Below, one piece after another: positions 11,370 through 22,630 of a stretch of DNA of 64,000 nt; within the stretch, counting starts at the first letter, position 1; the number at the start of each line of letters is the position of its first letter. Source of the DNA: Paramecium pentaurelia (lineage: Eukaryota; Ciliophora; Oligohymenophorea; Peniculida; Parameciidae); NCBI GenBank assembly GCA_905183005.1, contig CAJJDO010000132.1, positions 186,001-250,000 on the forward strand. The letters run 5' to 3'. The notes under the pieces were generated by a model. That model worked only from the letters and a program-made list of their open reading frames with translations, was not told the DNA's origin and ran no database searches. A program made the position numbers and the translations under genes.

Positions 11370-13728
11370 ATGGATTAAACTTTTTATCAGAATATATAGA
11401 AAAAATTAGAGAACAAATTAGATTTCAGTAACAAAAATGATGATCTTAAGAATTTGTTACTTGAGTGTAATAAAATCTAAAATGTACTATTCATTTTTAA
11501 ATTAAGAATGTACTTGGTTATAAAATAATGACTCAGATATTTTAAGCAATCTAAAAATCTGGATAAAGGGTTCTTTTAATGGATTAAGATCAAGTTTAAA
11601 TAATTAAGACATGTAAATCTTTGGCTATCTTGGGATATTTTTATAATCAAGAATAAATAAAAATATCAAATAAAGACAAAGAGTTTAGAGAAAATATCAG
11701 AACATAGATAGATGAATTATAATAATAAGGTAACTTAGAGAAAGCCTTCTTGTTAGATGAAGCAATGAAATGCAAAACTAAGGATGATTATATTGAAATA
11801 AGCAACATCATAAAAATAATAGTAAATTTATTGATAGATTTTGGTAATGATTCATTTCATTTCACATAAATCTTTGATGTCATCTTAAATGCCTTATTAC
11901 TTACAGGAAACAATACTACAATAGGAAGAGATAGTCAATTATTATCCATATTAGATAAATTGCAAAAACTTCTTGATGATTCTACATCACCTTATTTATG
12001 GACTATAGTAATGGAATCAATATTAAATGCTTCAACTTATATGGAAAAACCTACAGATTTTGTATAACCTAATATGATAGCAAGAATAATTATGTTCAAA
12101 GTAAATAAATTATATTAATTAGATCCCATATATTGATGATATATTTAAGTATTTTGGTAAGTATTTAGGAAAATGCTATAAATTTGAATATAAGATGTTT
12201 GAATCTATGTTAAATTTTGGTCTTACACAATAAACACTAGAATTAATATTGAAATTTAGCAAATAATTTGTTAAAGACTATTAAACAGAGATTTTAGTAG
12301 AGATGAGAAAGAATCTTATACCAAATCTAATAAAGTATATGAAAACTATCAATTGTTTTGATTAGATCTAAAATCTATTTAATTATTTCTTAATTTCATC
12401 CTTTTAATAAGTAGGTGATCAATAATTAGATTAATAACATTTTACTGAAATTATCAATAATTATTATAAGAATTTTGAATTATACAGTGATAAATAATTA
12501 TAAAGAATTGCTAATTTCCTTGCATTATTACCAGAAAATTTAAAGAAAAAAAATATAAAAAATTATGAATAATTAGAGGGAAAATTAAGGAAGAAATATA
12601 TTTCAATACCATCATCACATTCAAATTAATTAATTTAAAATGAATAAATACAAATTTGGTTTAATGAGGAAAATTCATAAATTGAGGAAAAATAACCAAC
12701 CTAAAAATTAGTAGGTTTAAGAAATTTATTAAATAGTAAGAATATTTTATATTTTTCTTTTAAGCATGCTACTTAAACAGTTTTATCTAAGCACTATTTT
12801 GGACTATAGATTTTAGAAATCTTATTATTAATGAATTTAAAAGAGAAGAAGTTGTATTTCTAAAACCATTTAGTTTAAAAACAAACTTCCTTAGAGTAAT
12901 TATATAATTATAATATATATTAGTGCTTCTTATTCTTAGATTCAATGAGTGATGAAATTGATTATACACCATTATTATTAAAAAGATCTTTAAGAGAACC
13001 TTATAAAACAGATGTTAGATAATAAGATGCAGCTGAATTTGGTGTTCATTTATTTGAAGATATGGAAAACAATTTTGATCCAGAAGAATATGTAAAAACA
13101 AAAAAAATATTATTTATTTATAGAAAAAAATCAAAGACATTTTTTATGGAATGTCAAAATCAACATTCTAATGTAAAAAATGTGAAAAACCAACCAAAGG
13201 ACCAGATGAAGAATTTATGTATATCACATTGAATTTTGAAAACAATAGAAAAGAAAAAGATGAAATTGAAAAAATGATATTAAGACATTAAATGAAAGAA
13301 CAAATTACATTTAATTGTGAATAATGCAAAAATACTAGTCAAAGTACTAGAACTCTAGAATTTTCAAAATTACCTAAAAATTTAATTATTTAAATTAATA
13401 GATTTGATTTTCAATAAGGAATGAGATCTAAAATAAATGATTAAATCAATCTAAAACCAACCATATCAATCAAAGAAAATTAAAAATAATTAACTTATGA
13501 ATTGTATTCAATAATTATACATTTTGGAGAAATACCAGATGCAGGTCATTATACTGTATATTGTAAGGTTAAAGATGAATGGTATAGATTTGATGATAGC
13601 ATTGTAACTAAGGTTGATAGAGATTTTGATAAAGTGTAAAGAAATTTCAAGTAATTTATTAATAATCTTATTATTATAGAAAAGAAGAAACTCCATATCT
13701 ATTATTCTTTAGAAGAAAAGATGGATGA
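11370..13728 (+). CDS. Ubiquitin-specific protease, USP35/38-like
   Basis: 731 residues with six introns of 22-32 nt, all restoring one frame (near 11480, 12102, 12730, 12897, 13091 and 13651). Residues 1-430 are helical and low in motifs, resembling the N-terminal ARM/HEAT region of USP35/USP38. The peptidase C19 domain follows. The Cys box GLRNLLNTCYLNSF gives the nucleophile, two CxxC pairs (CKKC and CEQC) form the zinc-binding finger, and the His box is DAGHYTVY, followed by WYRFDDS. The C-terminus YLLFFRRKDG fits the end of a USP fold. All catalytic elements are present, so an active deubiquitinase is expected. The target is unknown. The Cys box is itself split by an intron. Confidence 0.85.
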
Positions 13729-13878
13729 ATTAATATAAAATATTTTTTTTTATTTTAGTTGTTATCTACAATATTTCTAAAGATAATTAATTATTTTCAA
13801 TAATTATTATTATATAAATTGAAAAGTTATTTTAATTTAAAAAAAAATGAGCTTATTTATATAAGTAATCAAATATAT

Positions 13879-15534
13879 TCAAAGCTCATATTCCAGTTTG
13901 AGACCATTCATCAAAGAAGTTAATTATTCTTTTTCTAAATTAGATTTTTCAAGTTGAGCCTTTGATGTTTCAGGATTGTATTCAACTATAAAATTATCCA
14001 TTAGCTATATATATAAATTTTATATTTACATATTTATCATAAAATTATCCATACCAAATTATTCTTAAATCACCTTATCTAATTGCCCAAAGACATGTAA
14101 ATATTATTATCAATGGGTATACAAATATTGATTAAGGGAGTTATATACCATTTTTAGAGGATGATAATGTACCTAATAGCCAACATACTATCCCAAAAAA
14201 GAGACCCACTAATCCTATTATAAAATAAACTCTAGAATTTCTGTTTCTATCAAATCTATATAAATAAGAAATGGATATCCCTGGAATCACTAAATCCATT
14301 AATGATAACCAAACACAAACCTTTAAGTAATTGTATCTAAATTAAGGAATCTAAAAAAGCACTGGATAATTGGAGTACTTATTTATTAATAAATTATTAT
14401 TACTTACAAGACAACAATTTGATAATTAACAGAGAACACTTTTGTCAAAAGAACAAAATAATATATGCAATCAAAAAGCATTATGGCTAAGTATAAAATA
14501 GTAACTCCTCTTAAATTTGTAACCTTAAATAATCTAAGCAGAGATCCAGTTATGCAAAATGTGATAAAATTTGATATATACCAAGCCTAACCCAATGTTA
14601 AATAGAGAACTACAAATAAAACTGATAAAAAAATGGATATGCAATCACATACTCTTATTGATTTAAATACTTCTGCTTACAATTTTAAATTAACAGATAA
14701 AAAGCATTGTAATTCATTGAATAAAAACCAGCAACAAAATAAAGCAAATATTAAGCACATTATCATAACTACTTCATACCAAGCACTTATGAAATGAACA
14801 ACAACATAAAACAATATTGATGCCAATATATACACTAAATACAATATCCAATTCACTACAAATCCTTAAAAATAAAGTATTTGATCTTCTAACTAAAATT
14901 ATTAACTTGCAATTAATCTATTTAAGAATGGATATTTATTGAGATCAATCTCAATTTTTAAAGATCTAATTTTAGCCATCTTAGTAAAAATCCACACAAA
15001 AAAACATCCAATTAGTGCAATTATTATCATAGATGAAACAAAATTGATTTTTATTTATTATGGCGATTTAAATTCAATATACTAACATATAAACCAATAT
15101 TAAAAGGTAAGATATAGTTTTTAATTTGACTATGTATTAATCATTCCTATTTCAAATTAAGCCATTCCTGATTCTATTGATTCTGTATCTGATTTTTCTT
15201 TCTCACAAATGTTTTCAATCTCAATATTAGTCTAATTAATAAATGTATAGTTTCCTGATTATTGAAATCCTAAGTTTTTATACTTAACATCTTGATTCTC
15301 TATGATATAACCATCCAAAATAACTTGTAAGGTATTTTAATAATTAGAGATTGATGTGGCATTAATAATTTCTAATTGTGGAGGTGTACAACAGGAAGTA
15401 TCATCCCAATGAAATTAATCATTATATTTTTATTCCTCGCTATAGATCACCCAAGAATTCTGAAAATTGTCAACAAGAGTAATACTTTATGCGAAAGCAT
15501 ATTCTACATAAAATAGTAAAATACTTACAAACAT
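13879..15534 (-). CDS. Signal-peptide-peptidase-like intramembrane protease homologue, divergent
   Basis: 534 residues with two short introns (26 nt after LLTKVFSVNYQIVVLQ and 25 nt near the C-terminus). An N-terminal signal peptide ends near YAFA. A lumenal domain of about 150 residues with CC and N-glycosylation-type sites follows, then about nine membrane segments. The presenilin/SPP signature is recognisable but altered. The first aspartate sits in LFDCIYYF instead of YD. The second is in LSLMDLVIPG, where GxGD is expected. The PAL motif position reads PQS. The following loop FDRNRNSRVYF fits the SPPL family. Both aspartates survive, so activity is possible, but both Gly of GxGD are gone. 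The gene converges on the USP gene. Confidence 0.7.
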
Positions 15535-15649
15535 TATTTAATTAATAGAAAAACTAATAGAGAATCAATTCTAGTCATACACTATGTATATCTAGTATTG
15601 ATTTAATCTTAAATTGGAAACTTAAATGAACAATGAATTATTTTCTTAA

Positions 15650-15902
15650 TCATTCTTTATTTATTTTATATTTGAAATAGCATTCTATAAAATCAAAATA
15701 TTCTTTTTTATCGATTTAACTAAAAATTATTTTAGTTTAAAAACATATGATAAAGTGTACTTAAATTTCAAAGTTAAGATTAAACCACCTTAATTTCTTA
15801 AATGATAGTTTTGATACAATGAAATTAGTGTTTTTAATAATTAAGAAAAAAGTAACTTAGTTATATTTCAACTAATAGACTAGATTTAATTTTATTGTTC
15901 AT
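15650..15902 (-). CDS. Possible small ORF
   Basis: Between the SPP-like gene and the coiled-coil gene, a minus-strand reading starts MNNKIKS at 15902. With one or two short introns it gives about 60-80 residues ending EYFDFIECYFKYKINKE at TGA 15650. A second frame across the same stretch is also open, so the choice is ambiguous. The interval may simply be the divergent promoter of the two flanking genes. No motif is recognised. Confidence 0.3.
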
Positions 15903-15956
15903 GTCTTTCCTTTTTGGTTTTATTAATAAATCATATAATCGTTATACTTTTTTTGA

Positions 15957-17874
15957 ATGCTTAATACTTCAATTAATTTTTTTGAAGAGAATGACATAAT
16001 CAAATTAAGAAAATATGTATCAATATAACATTTACGAAGTTAATGTAAAAGGAAAATGAATGGAAGAAAGATAAAGCAGTTTTAGAATAAAAAATATAAT
16101 TACTAGAACTTTAATTAGAAGACTATAAGTCCAGGGAATCCAATTATAAAAAATTGAATGAGACCATATCATAAGCTATAAATGACTCTTCTACAATGTA
16201 AAAAGTAATAACTTCTTTTACATTATTATAGAGATCTGTGTCAGAATTATAAAAAAATGTCGATATTTAACAGAAAGATCATAACAAAACCATGTTCAAA
16301 GAGTAAATTAAGTCTCTGGAACTTTAAGTAATTTATTGATTCTAATATAATAGATTAGGTCATTAACAGAGTAATTACATGAAAAAGATTAATAAGGAAA
16401 AGAGATGGAACTATAATTCTAAAAGCAATATTATCAATATGATCATAGAATTGTATAATTGGAATAAGAAAAGTTGTAGACTAATTAAGAATATGCAAAG
16501 CTCAAGGAATAAATGCTCAAATTTGAAGAGAGCTTTAAATAAAGAGAGTAACAATATAAAAATCAGTTTGAATAAGAATTATAAAAAATAAAGGATCTAA
16601 ATATATAAGATAGCTAAGTAAGACAATCAGATTATGAATCAAAGTATTCTTAATTGTCATTGCTCTATGAAAAAGAAAAGGAATAGTTACAATTAAGAAT
16701 AAGTAAATGCTAGAACACTATCAAAAAATATCAATAGCATATTGAATAAAATATAGATATAGTTAATATCAAAAAATAATATGAAGATTAAATTTAATAG
16801 CTTAAGGATCAGAATTCTGTATTATAATCATAATTTCAATATGAAAGATAAATCTTATTGTAATAAGTTAATGAACTCAAAAAACAATAAAGAGATCCTA
16901 TGTTGAAGGAAAGCATATATTATCATGAATCAACTTCAAAAAAAAGGAGTGTTGATGTAGTCAAGATCAAAAGTTCCTTATAATCTTATGACAGTCCAGT
17001 TTAATGTAAGAGTTTTCATATTGGCAGTCAAGATTCAAAGGGAATAATAAATTATAATTAATAAGTTAAGAATTCTTCAAATTAATCATTTAATTTCACT
17101 TAGAAATAATAATAAAATAATTAATCAATTGAAAAATCATGTAAATTTAATGATGGAATACCCATGTCTATAGATTAGTTTAATATATTAAAAAATAAAA
17201 AACAAAAATCATAATCTACTCTATCAATTCCAACAAGTAATAATTATAATTTGAATTCATTATTATAAGAAGCTAGTTTATTTTAATAAAATTAAGAGTC
17301 ATTTCAATTAGATTCTAATAACAATCTCAAAGAGGAGTCTTCTAAATAAAGAATATTAAAATAATTGAATCCAAATATTACCAATAGATAATTAGATTGT
17401 AAACAATTATTAAAGTAAAATTAATGCAGATAATCTGAATAATAATATTAACGATCTGTATCATAGGTGGGATTAAAAAGTTCAGTTTCAAATTTAAGTA
17501 AGATGTTAGGATTAAATGAAATAAGCTATCAACAATCTAATTCTATAAAATAACCAACAAATAATTCCTCCTTAAATAGTTTACAAGTACCAATTTTCAC
17601 TTAAAATTAATTAAATACTTTGAAAAATAGTACTTAATCAGTTTATCCTTGTGTAACTTTAAGGATGAATGAAAATAATATTTAAAAGGTGAGATGTAAC
17701 AACAATCATAGTGCTCATGAGGAGATTAAGCAAAATAAAGAAAATCAATAGCCAAGCTAAAAACAATCTAGAAGTGACATTAAAATGATTATTGGAAAGT
17801 TATTATAAACGAAAAGAAAGTAACATGAAGATATGGACAAAACTTCTTAATTTTCCAAATTTAATCGAATTTGA
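15957..17874 (+). CDS. Long coiled-coil protein with low-complexity C-terminal half
   Basis: 613 residues with three introns (23, 27 and 26 nt, all in the first 400 bp). The start at 15957 (MLNTSINFFEEND) lies directly after an in-frame TGA. Residues 20-300 are an almost unbroken Glu/Gln/Lys/Leu coiled coil. Residues 300-613 are Ser/Asn/Gln-rich and probably disordered, ending in a basic segment near KTSQFSKFNRI. No enzyme or targeting motif is seen. Proteins like this in ciliates are often cytoskeletal or basal-body components, but nothing here proves that. The next gene (PCF11) starts 49 bp downstream on the same strand. Confidence 0.65.
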
Positions 17875-17923
17875 ATTATTTATTTTTTCATTAATAAAAT
17901 ATTAATTAGAAAAATTATTAAAG

Positions 17924-19821
17924 ATGGCTAGAGGATAAGAAGTTAAAGTCTTGCCTGAAGAGAAGGATGCATTAGAGAAAGTAAGGAAAGTAGTGTAGAT
18001 GATGATTGCTAATGGGAGCATTGATTTTATTGTGATTTTAAAATTGATTCAATAGAAAAAGGTTTTCATTAATTAAATTGCAACCGAATTATATAAGTAT
18101 CTTTTTTTGATATATTAAAGTATAACTAAACAATATTTAAAAGAGAAAAACGTAGTCTAATTGATCTTCTTAATTGATTACATTTGCAAGAGTGATTTAA
18201 AAGATTTCAAAATAGCTATCAAATCCTACATAGTCAAACTATTCGTCAAAGTGTATCAGAATTAGAAGGAATTTGGATGTGATCTATTAAAATTGAAAAC
18301 AGTATTTAAAAGCTGGGTATCCATTTCTTTTATAAATAGTTCCACATCTTTCCATTACCTACATTAATCGAAATTAGCAATAAAGTTCAATAAGAATTAA
18401 AGGAGGACTTGGACTTTTTGCCTAATGAAAAATTAGAAGAGCTCAAGAAGTTTTACAAAAGTCTAAATGTTAGTGGATATGAGCCATTCTTAAATGTAAT
18501 GAATTTTAATAATCTCTTTAGGGAACCTACAAAAGACCAGCTGGAACTAAGAGACCAATGGAAGATTAGGTTGTTAAGAAGGTTAAACCAGAATAAAAAT
18601 ATTAATAAACTTAAAGAATTAATTTAGATTCTTAACAATAACAATAATAATAAAAATAAATTAATCAGCCATAAATACAATAAACATTATAAAGCCATCA
18701 ATAAGTTCATCCATATTAATAAACTATTCAAAATATTCATAATTAAAATAATCAAACATCTGCTTCTTAATAATATAGAAACCTCCAACCTTCCCAGATT
18801 ATTACTTATGCACCTTCAAATTCTCTGTCAACTAATTATCCATATTTAAACCCTTATTATTAAAATTAGTTTTCTTAAATTCCTTAAGCTACAAATTTGA
18901 GTCACCCCCTCTCTCAACCTACACCTCAATAACAATAATAACCTCAACAATAGCGTCAACCTTAACAACCCTAAAATATAAATAATATGCCATTTACTTA
19001 AATTAATTAACCATAAACTTCAAAATAAGGAAATATTCAATATTAGCAATAATAATAACAATAGTATTAATAGTAATAATAATAATAATAGCAATAATAG
19101 TAATAATAATAATAGTAATAATAATAATAATAATAGTAATAATAATAATAATAATAGTAATAATAATAATTTTCACTAAATAATTAAAAATAATTAAATA
19201 TTCCAATAGATCCTAATTAAACTACGACAGTATTTGGTTCATTATTCTAGTATTTTTCAGAGTAACTATAAATTAAACATGACTTGGTTAATAAAGAAGC
19301 AGTTAAAGATTTTCTAAAGTAATTGAATGAAATAATATGTTACTAGAAAATAAATTCCATCTTCAGAGTTGCTTTCAAATCCTAATCGTTATGGAACTTT
19401 AATAAAATGCCCAACTTGCTTTATGAGATTCAGAAACTAGAGTGCTTATATTTAACATTTGAATAATCATGCAAGTTATCAATTAGAAAAATTAAGAGAA
19501 GATTAGAAGAAAGAAGTTCAAATGAGTTGCTCTAGTGAAGTAATACTCTTTTTTTTAATATAGGAATGGATGTCATCGACATAAACAATAAAGGAAAATA
19601 AAAATTAAGAAAAAAGTTATTCTATTGATCTAGATAAATTGAATAATCAAAACTGTGCATTTTGCTTAGAGAAATTTTAAGGTCGCTGGGATTCAAAAAA
19701 TTGTAAATGGATTTATGAAAACGTCAGAAATTTCATTTTAGAATCAAATGATTTCGATGATCCTTAATTAATTTCGATACACTAAAAATGTAATGAAGTT
19801 TTGAATGAAATAAATGCTTGA
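17924..19821 (+). CDS. PCF11: PCF11-like pre-mRNA cleavage complex II / termination factor
   Basis: 590 residues with five introns (24, 23, 26, 28 and 24 nt). Residues about 15-150 form a CTD-interacting (CID/RPR) domain: helices around VVQLIFLIDYICKS and VFKSWFHIFPLPTLIE match the Pcf11 CID that binds Ser2-phosphorylated RNA polymerase II. A Gln-rich linker follows, including a long polyGln tract. The C-terminal third has two zinc-finger elements: CPTCFMRF...H...H, then CAFCLEKF with W-x-NCKWIYENVRNF. These are the Pcf11 zinc fingers that flank the CLP1-binding region. Order and spacing fit Pcf11, the scaffold that couples 3'-end cleavage to transcription termination. It is shorter than human PCF11 but close to yeast Pcf11. 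Confidence 0.85.
19041..19170 (+). repeat. TAA/TAG/CAA trinucleotide tract encoding polyglutamine in PCF11
   Basis: About 130 bp of uninterrupted TAA, TAG and a few CAA codons in the PCF11 frame, encoding roughly 40 glutamines (with a Tyr or two at its 5' end). In any other frame it reads as polyAsn/polyIle. The mix of TAA and TAG suggests expansion followed by point changes. Confidence 0.85.
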
Positions 19822-19921
19822 ATATTATTGTTTTATTTTAATAGAATGATTGTTTTATAATCATAGTTAATAATTAATTTATATTAATTCCACATATTTA
19901 TATATATATATAAGTTTATTT

Positions 19922-21772
19922 TCACTTATTGTCTGTATTTTATGTTTGAGGTACAATATTCAAAAACTAAAGATCTGAAAATTCCAAAATTTGATTAACT
20001 TAATCAGAATTAACAAACTATGACAATTTAGATAAAGCTTTAATTAGTTTTTCATTTTAACTCTCTGCTAAAGAGCTTTTACTCTAAAACTTTGAATCTT
20101 GACGAACTTTTTTTTTTGAATTTATTTAAGGTTTATTATCTGATATCATAATAGCTCTGTAAGGTAGAAATACTTCAAAATTTGTATCATCACAAATTAA
20201 AGTATAAGATTCACCCTATTATTAATACTAGTTTTTATAATCAATTTCTATAAATTCTTAGAGTGAGGATGATGGAGTATCATCTTATGATCTAATTTCT
20301 GAGAATACATCTTCAGCCTCTTCTTCTTCAGAATCCAATTCATAGTCTATGAAGGAATACTTTAAAAATGGATTTCTTGGGTTAATTGGTTTTATTTCTA
20401 GTAGCTTTCCATTATAGAACCTGTTAGAATCACACAATTCAAAATAAACTTTTCTTTTTGTTTATTGATGAGTTTTTTTTTTGCTTGTTTAGATTTTCTG
20501 TTCACATAAAGCTGATTGAAATGATTATGGAATATAACTTAACATTTCTGAATCAATTTATTCATTCATATAGAATATTTTTTCGAAATTATTTTATTGT
20601 AATAGATCCCATTTGTATTAAGAAGTTTCTTAATTATTTCTCTTGCTTGATTTCTTACATTTTATAACAAAAGACTTTATGAAGTTACTAGTTGGTTTTG
20701 AATTACTTTGAGGTTCTTAATTTTCATTGACGATTTCTTTAATTATTGACACTTTTTCTTATGAAGGTTATTCTTCCTTTATCATAGTTAATTAATTCTT
20801 TGATTATTATTCTGGAATAGATGTATTTTTAAGAATACTTTATATATTTACTTATGGATCATTTTTCTTTTATATTTCAGAATTTGTCAATTGATTATGA
20901 AACTTAACCGATTTTACACTTGATTTTGCAGATGATTCAGATAATTAATCACATTTATTTAATTAGACATTCGTTTCTGATTCTTCATATTTAATTTCTT
21001 CAGTAAAGGGTAATTCCATATTCTTTTTTAAATCTAAATATGATATAAATGCCTCTTCAATAGAATCAATATCTTATGATTCCAAAGAATCAATAATACA
21101 TTTTATAGATCTTATAACATCAAAGATTTATAATCTAAGTTTCCTCACTTTTTCAAATATTTCAATATTTCCGTGATCCTTTAAATCCTCTATATTTTTC
21201 ATTTCATAATAGCCTCTTATATCAGTGGATGTGAATTTAATATTTTCACTATTATTGAACACTTTCTATATATCTAAGAGATTTAAGAATTTTTAGTAAT
21301 TGAAGTCTTATCCAAAAGTGACTTCATCTAAATTAATCCCTTAAATTTTTTTCAATTAAACTGGTTCTACAGATTCCTTAATCAATCCTAACATCTCTTC
21401 TAATTCAAATCTCGTATAGTTCTACAGAGTTTCGTTTAAGAAGTACTTACAAGAATGAGCTAATTTGCAACGATGGTATGAAATAGGCTAACCCTCCAAT
21501 TTCAATGAAATCAGTCTCTGAAGATAATGAACATTAAATTAACTCTTTTCTATTCTTTTAATCAATTCCTAATTGGGCTAGACTTGCAACATAGGTAAAC
21601 CCATTTTTGTTAGTTGTTTAAAAATATTTTTATAAAAAGGTAATCTTGCTTAAAGAGCTTCTAAAATTTCTTTATCATTATTATCTAAATCGATGTTCTA
21701 AGAATATTTAGAACATTTTGAATTTTTCTAAGCAGTTGAAGACTTTTTTTTTTAATGCTTTTTTTGTGACAT
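19922..21772 (-). CDS. CHAF1A: Chromatin assembly factor 1 large-subunit (p150/CHAF1A)-like protein
   Basis: 616 residues in a single exon, with TGA at 19922. The start MSQKKHQKKK is basic. The middle is Lys/Ser/Gln-rich. Around residue 480 a conserved block reads VYFELCDSNRFYNGKL, then PRNPFLKY and DYELDSEEEEAED. This matches the CAF-1 p150 core (human LQFxENxRPAYxGTW...DYEVDSDEEWEEEE). The C-terminal 60 residues (LIKALSKLSQFVNS, then QILEFSDLQFLN) are helical, in line with the winged-helix end of p150. CAF-1 deposits H3-H4 behind replication forks. That role is family knowledge and the assignment rests mainly on the acidic block. A run of ten A nucleotides near 20107-20116 must be read exactly to keep the frame. 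Confidence 0.7.
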
Positions 21773-22630
21773 ATTTATAAAATTTTGTTATATAAAAAAT
21801 AATTGTTTAAGTTCAAAAAGTTTTTATCAGAATCAATTCAATCTCTTCTATTGATATATTCTAAAAGGATTTAAATAAAATTTGGATGTTGAAATATTAA
21901 AAAATCAATAATAATTATAAGTCTTATATTGATTAATCAATTTCTTTTAATCTTAAAATGAGATTTATTTTATAAGTTGAATTAGATTACAATCTTGTAA
22001 ATAGTCATTTTAAATATATTTATATCTAGTTTTTTTATTTTTCTTAATATTATTATTGAAATAAGTAGAATATAATTGAATCTTTTAAATGAAATGAAAT
22101 GGAATTTAATTTTGTAATAAATTCTATTGGGGTTGTATTGGAATTGTATATTTTCTACTTGTAAGTAATAAGATTGCTTGAGTCATTCAAATATTAATTG
22201 ATATCATTGATTACTTTTTATCCTCTCTTTGTAATATTCTCTAATCAGGTTAGCCTTTAATTGACAAAATAACCAGACTTTAGATGATTGATAAATTGTC
22301 AACTTTTGAGTATTTGGATGTTAATTATTAATGATATCATTGAGCTTATCAAGCATTGAGTGAATGATTGTTTTAATTGATCTAATAATTCTTATTGAGG
22401 TTGGATCTAAAAGGCATTTTGGGAGTGAATGAGAATGAATTTATGAGTTACGATATATTTGGAGGTGGTATAGATGGCAATAGAACTATTGATTTGAATA
22501 GAGGAAGTATTTAGCATTATATTAATATTGACATAATCAAACAGAAGAATTTATAATAGTTTCTTAAATTGTAATTCATCAGTATTATAAGTGAGTAAAT
22601 GGAGAATTAATATATTTATTTATAATAAGA
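21773..22630. other. Long gene-poor interval with possible gene remnants
   Basis: 860 bp between the divergent starts of the CAF-1-like and USP genes, unusually long for this window. The first 300 bp look like ordinary AT-rich spacer. From about 22120 the composition becomes richer in G and C, and two opposing readings open. On the minus strand one runs for about 80 codons down to TGA at 22204 (including HPNTQKLTIYQSS and REYYKERIK). On the plus strand one runs from about 22380 to 22630 (including MSYDIFGGGIDGNR). Neither has a clear start, introns or a known domain. It may be promoter sequence plus a decayed gene. Confidence 0.35.

Noticed and set aside
18409..18627. Standard-code ORF continuing unspliced through 18500-18530
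   Set aside because: A 26-nt GTAATG...CTTTAG intron there restores the PCF11 frame and leads into the Gln-rich linker; the unspliced frame runs into poor sequence.
19003..19206. Minus-strand ORF of poly-isoleucine/threonine
   Set aside because: It is the shadow of the TAA/TAG polyGln tract of PCF11 on the other strand.
20101..20125. Frameshift in the CAF-1-like gene at the poly-T run
   Set aside because: Counting ten T residues keeps one frame through to the helical C-terminus; no frameshift is needed.
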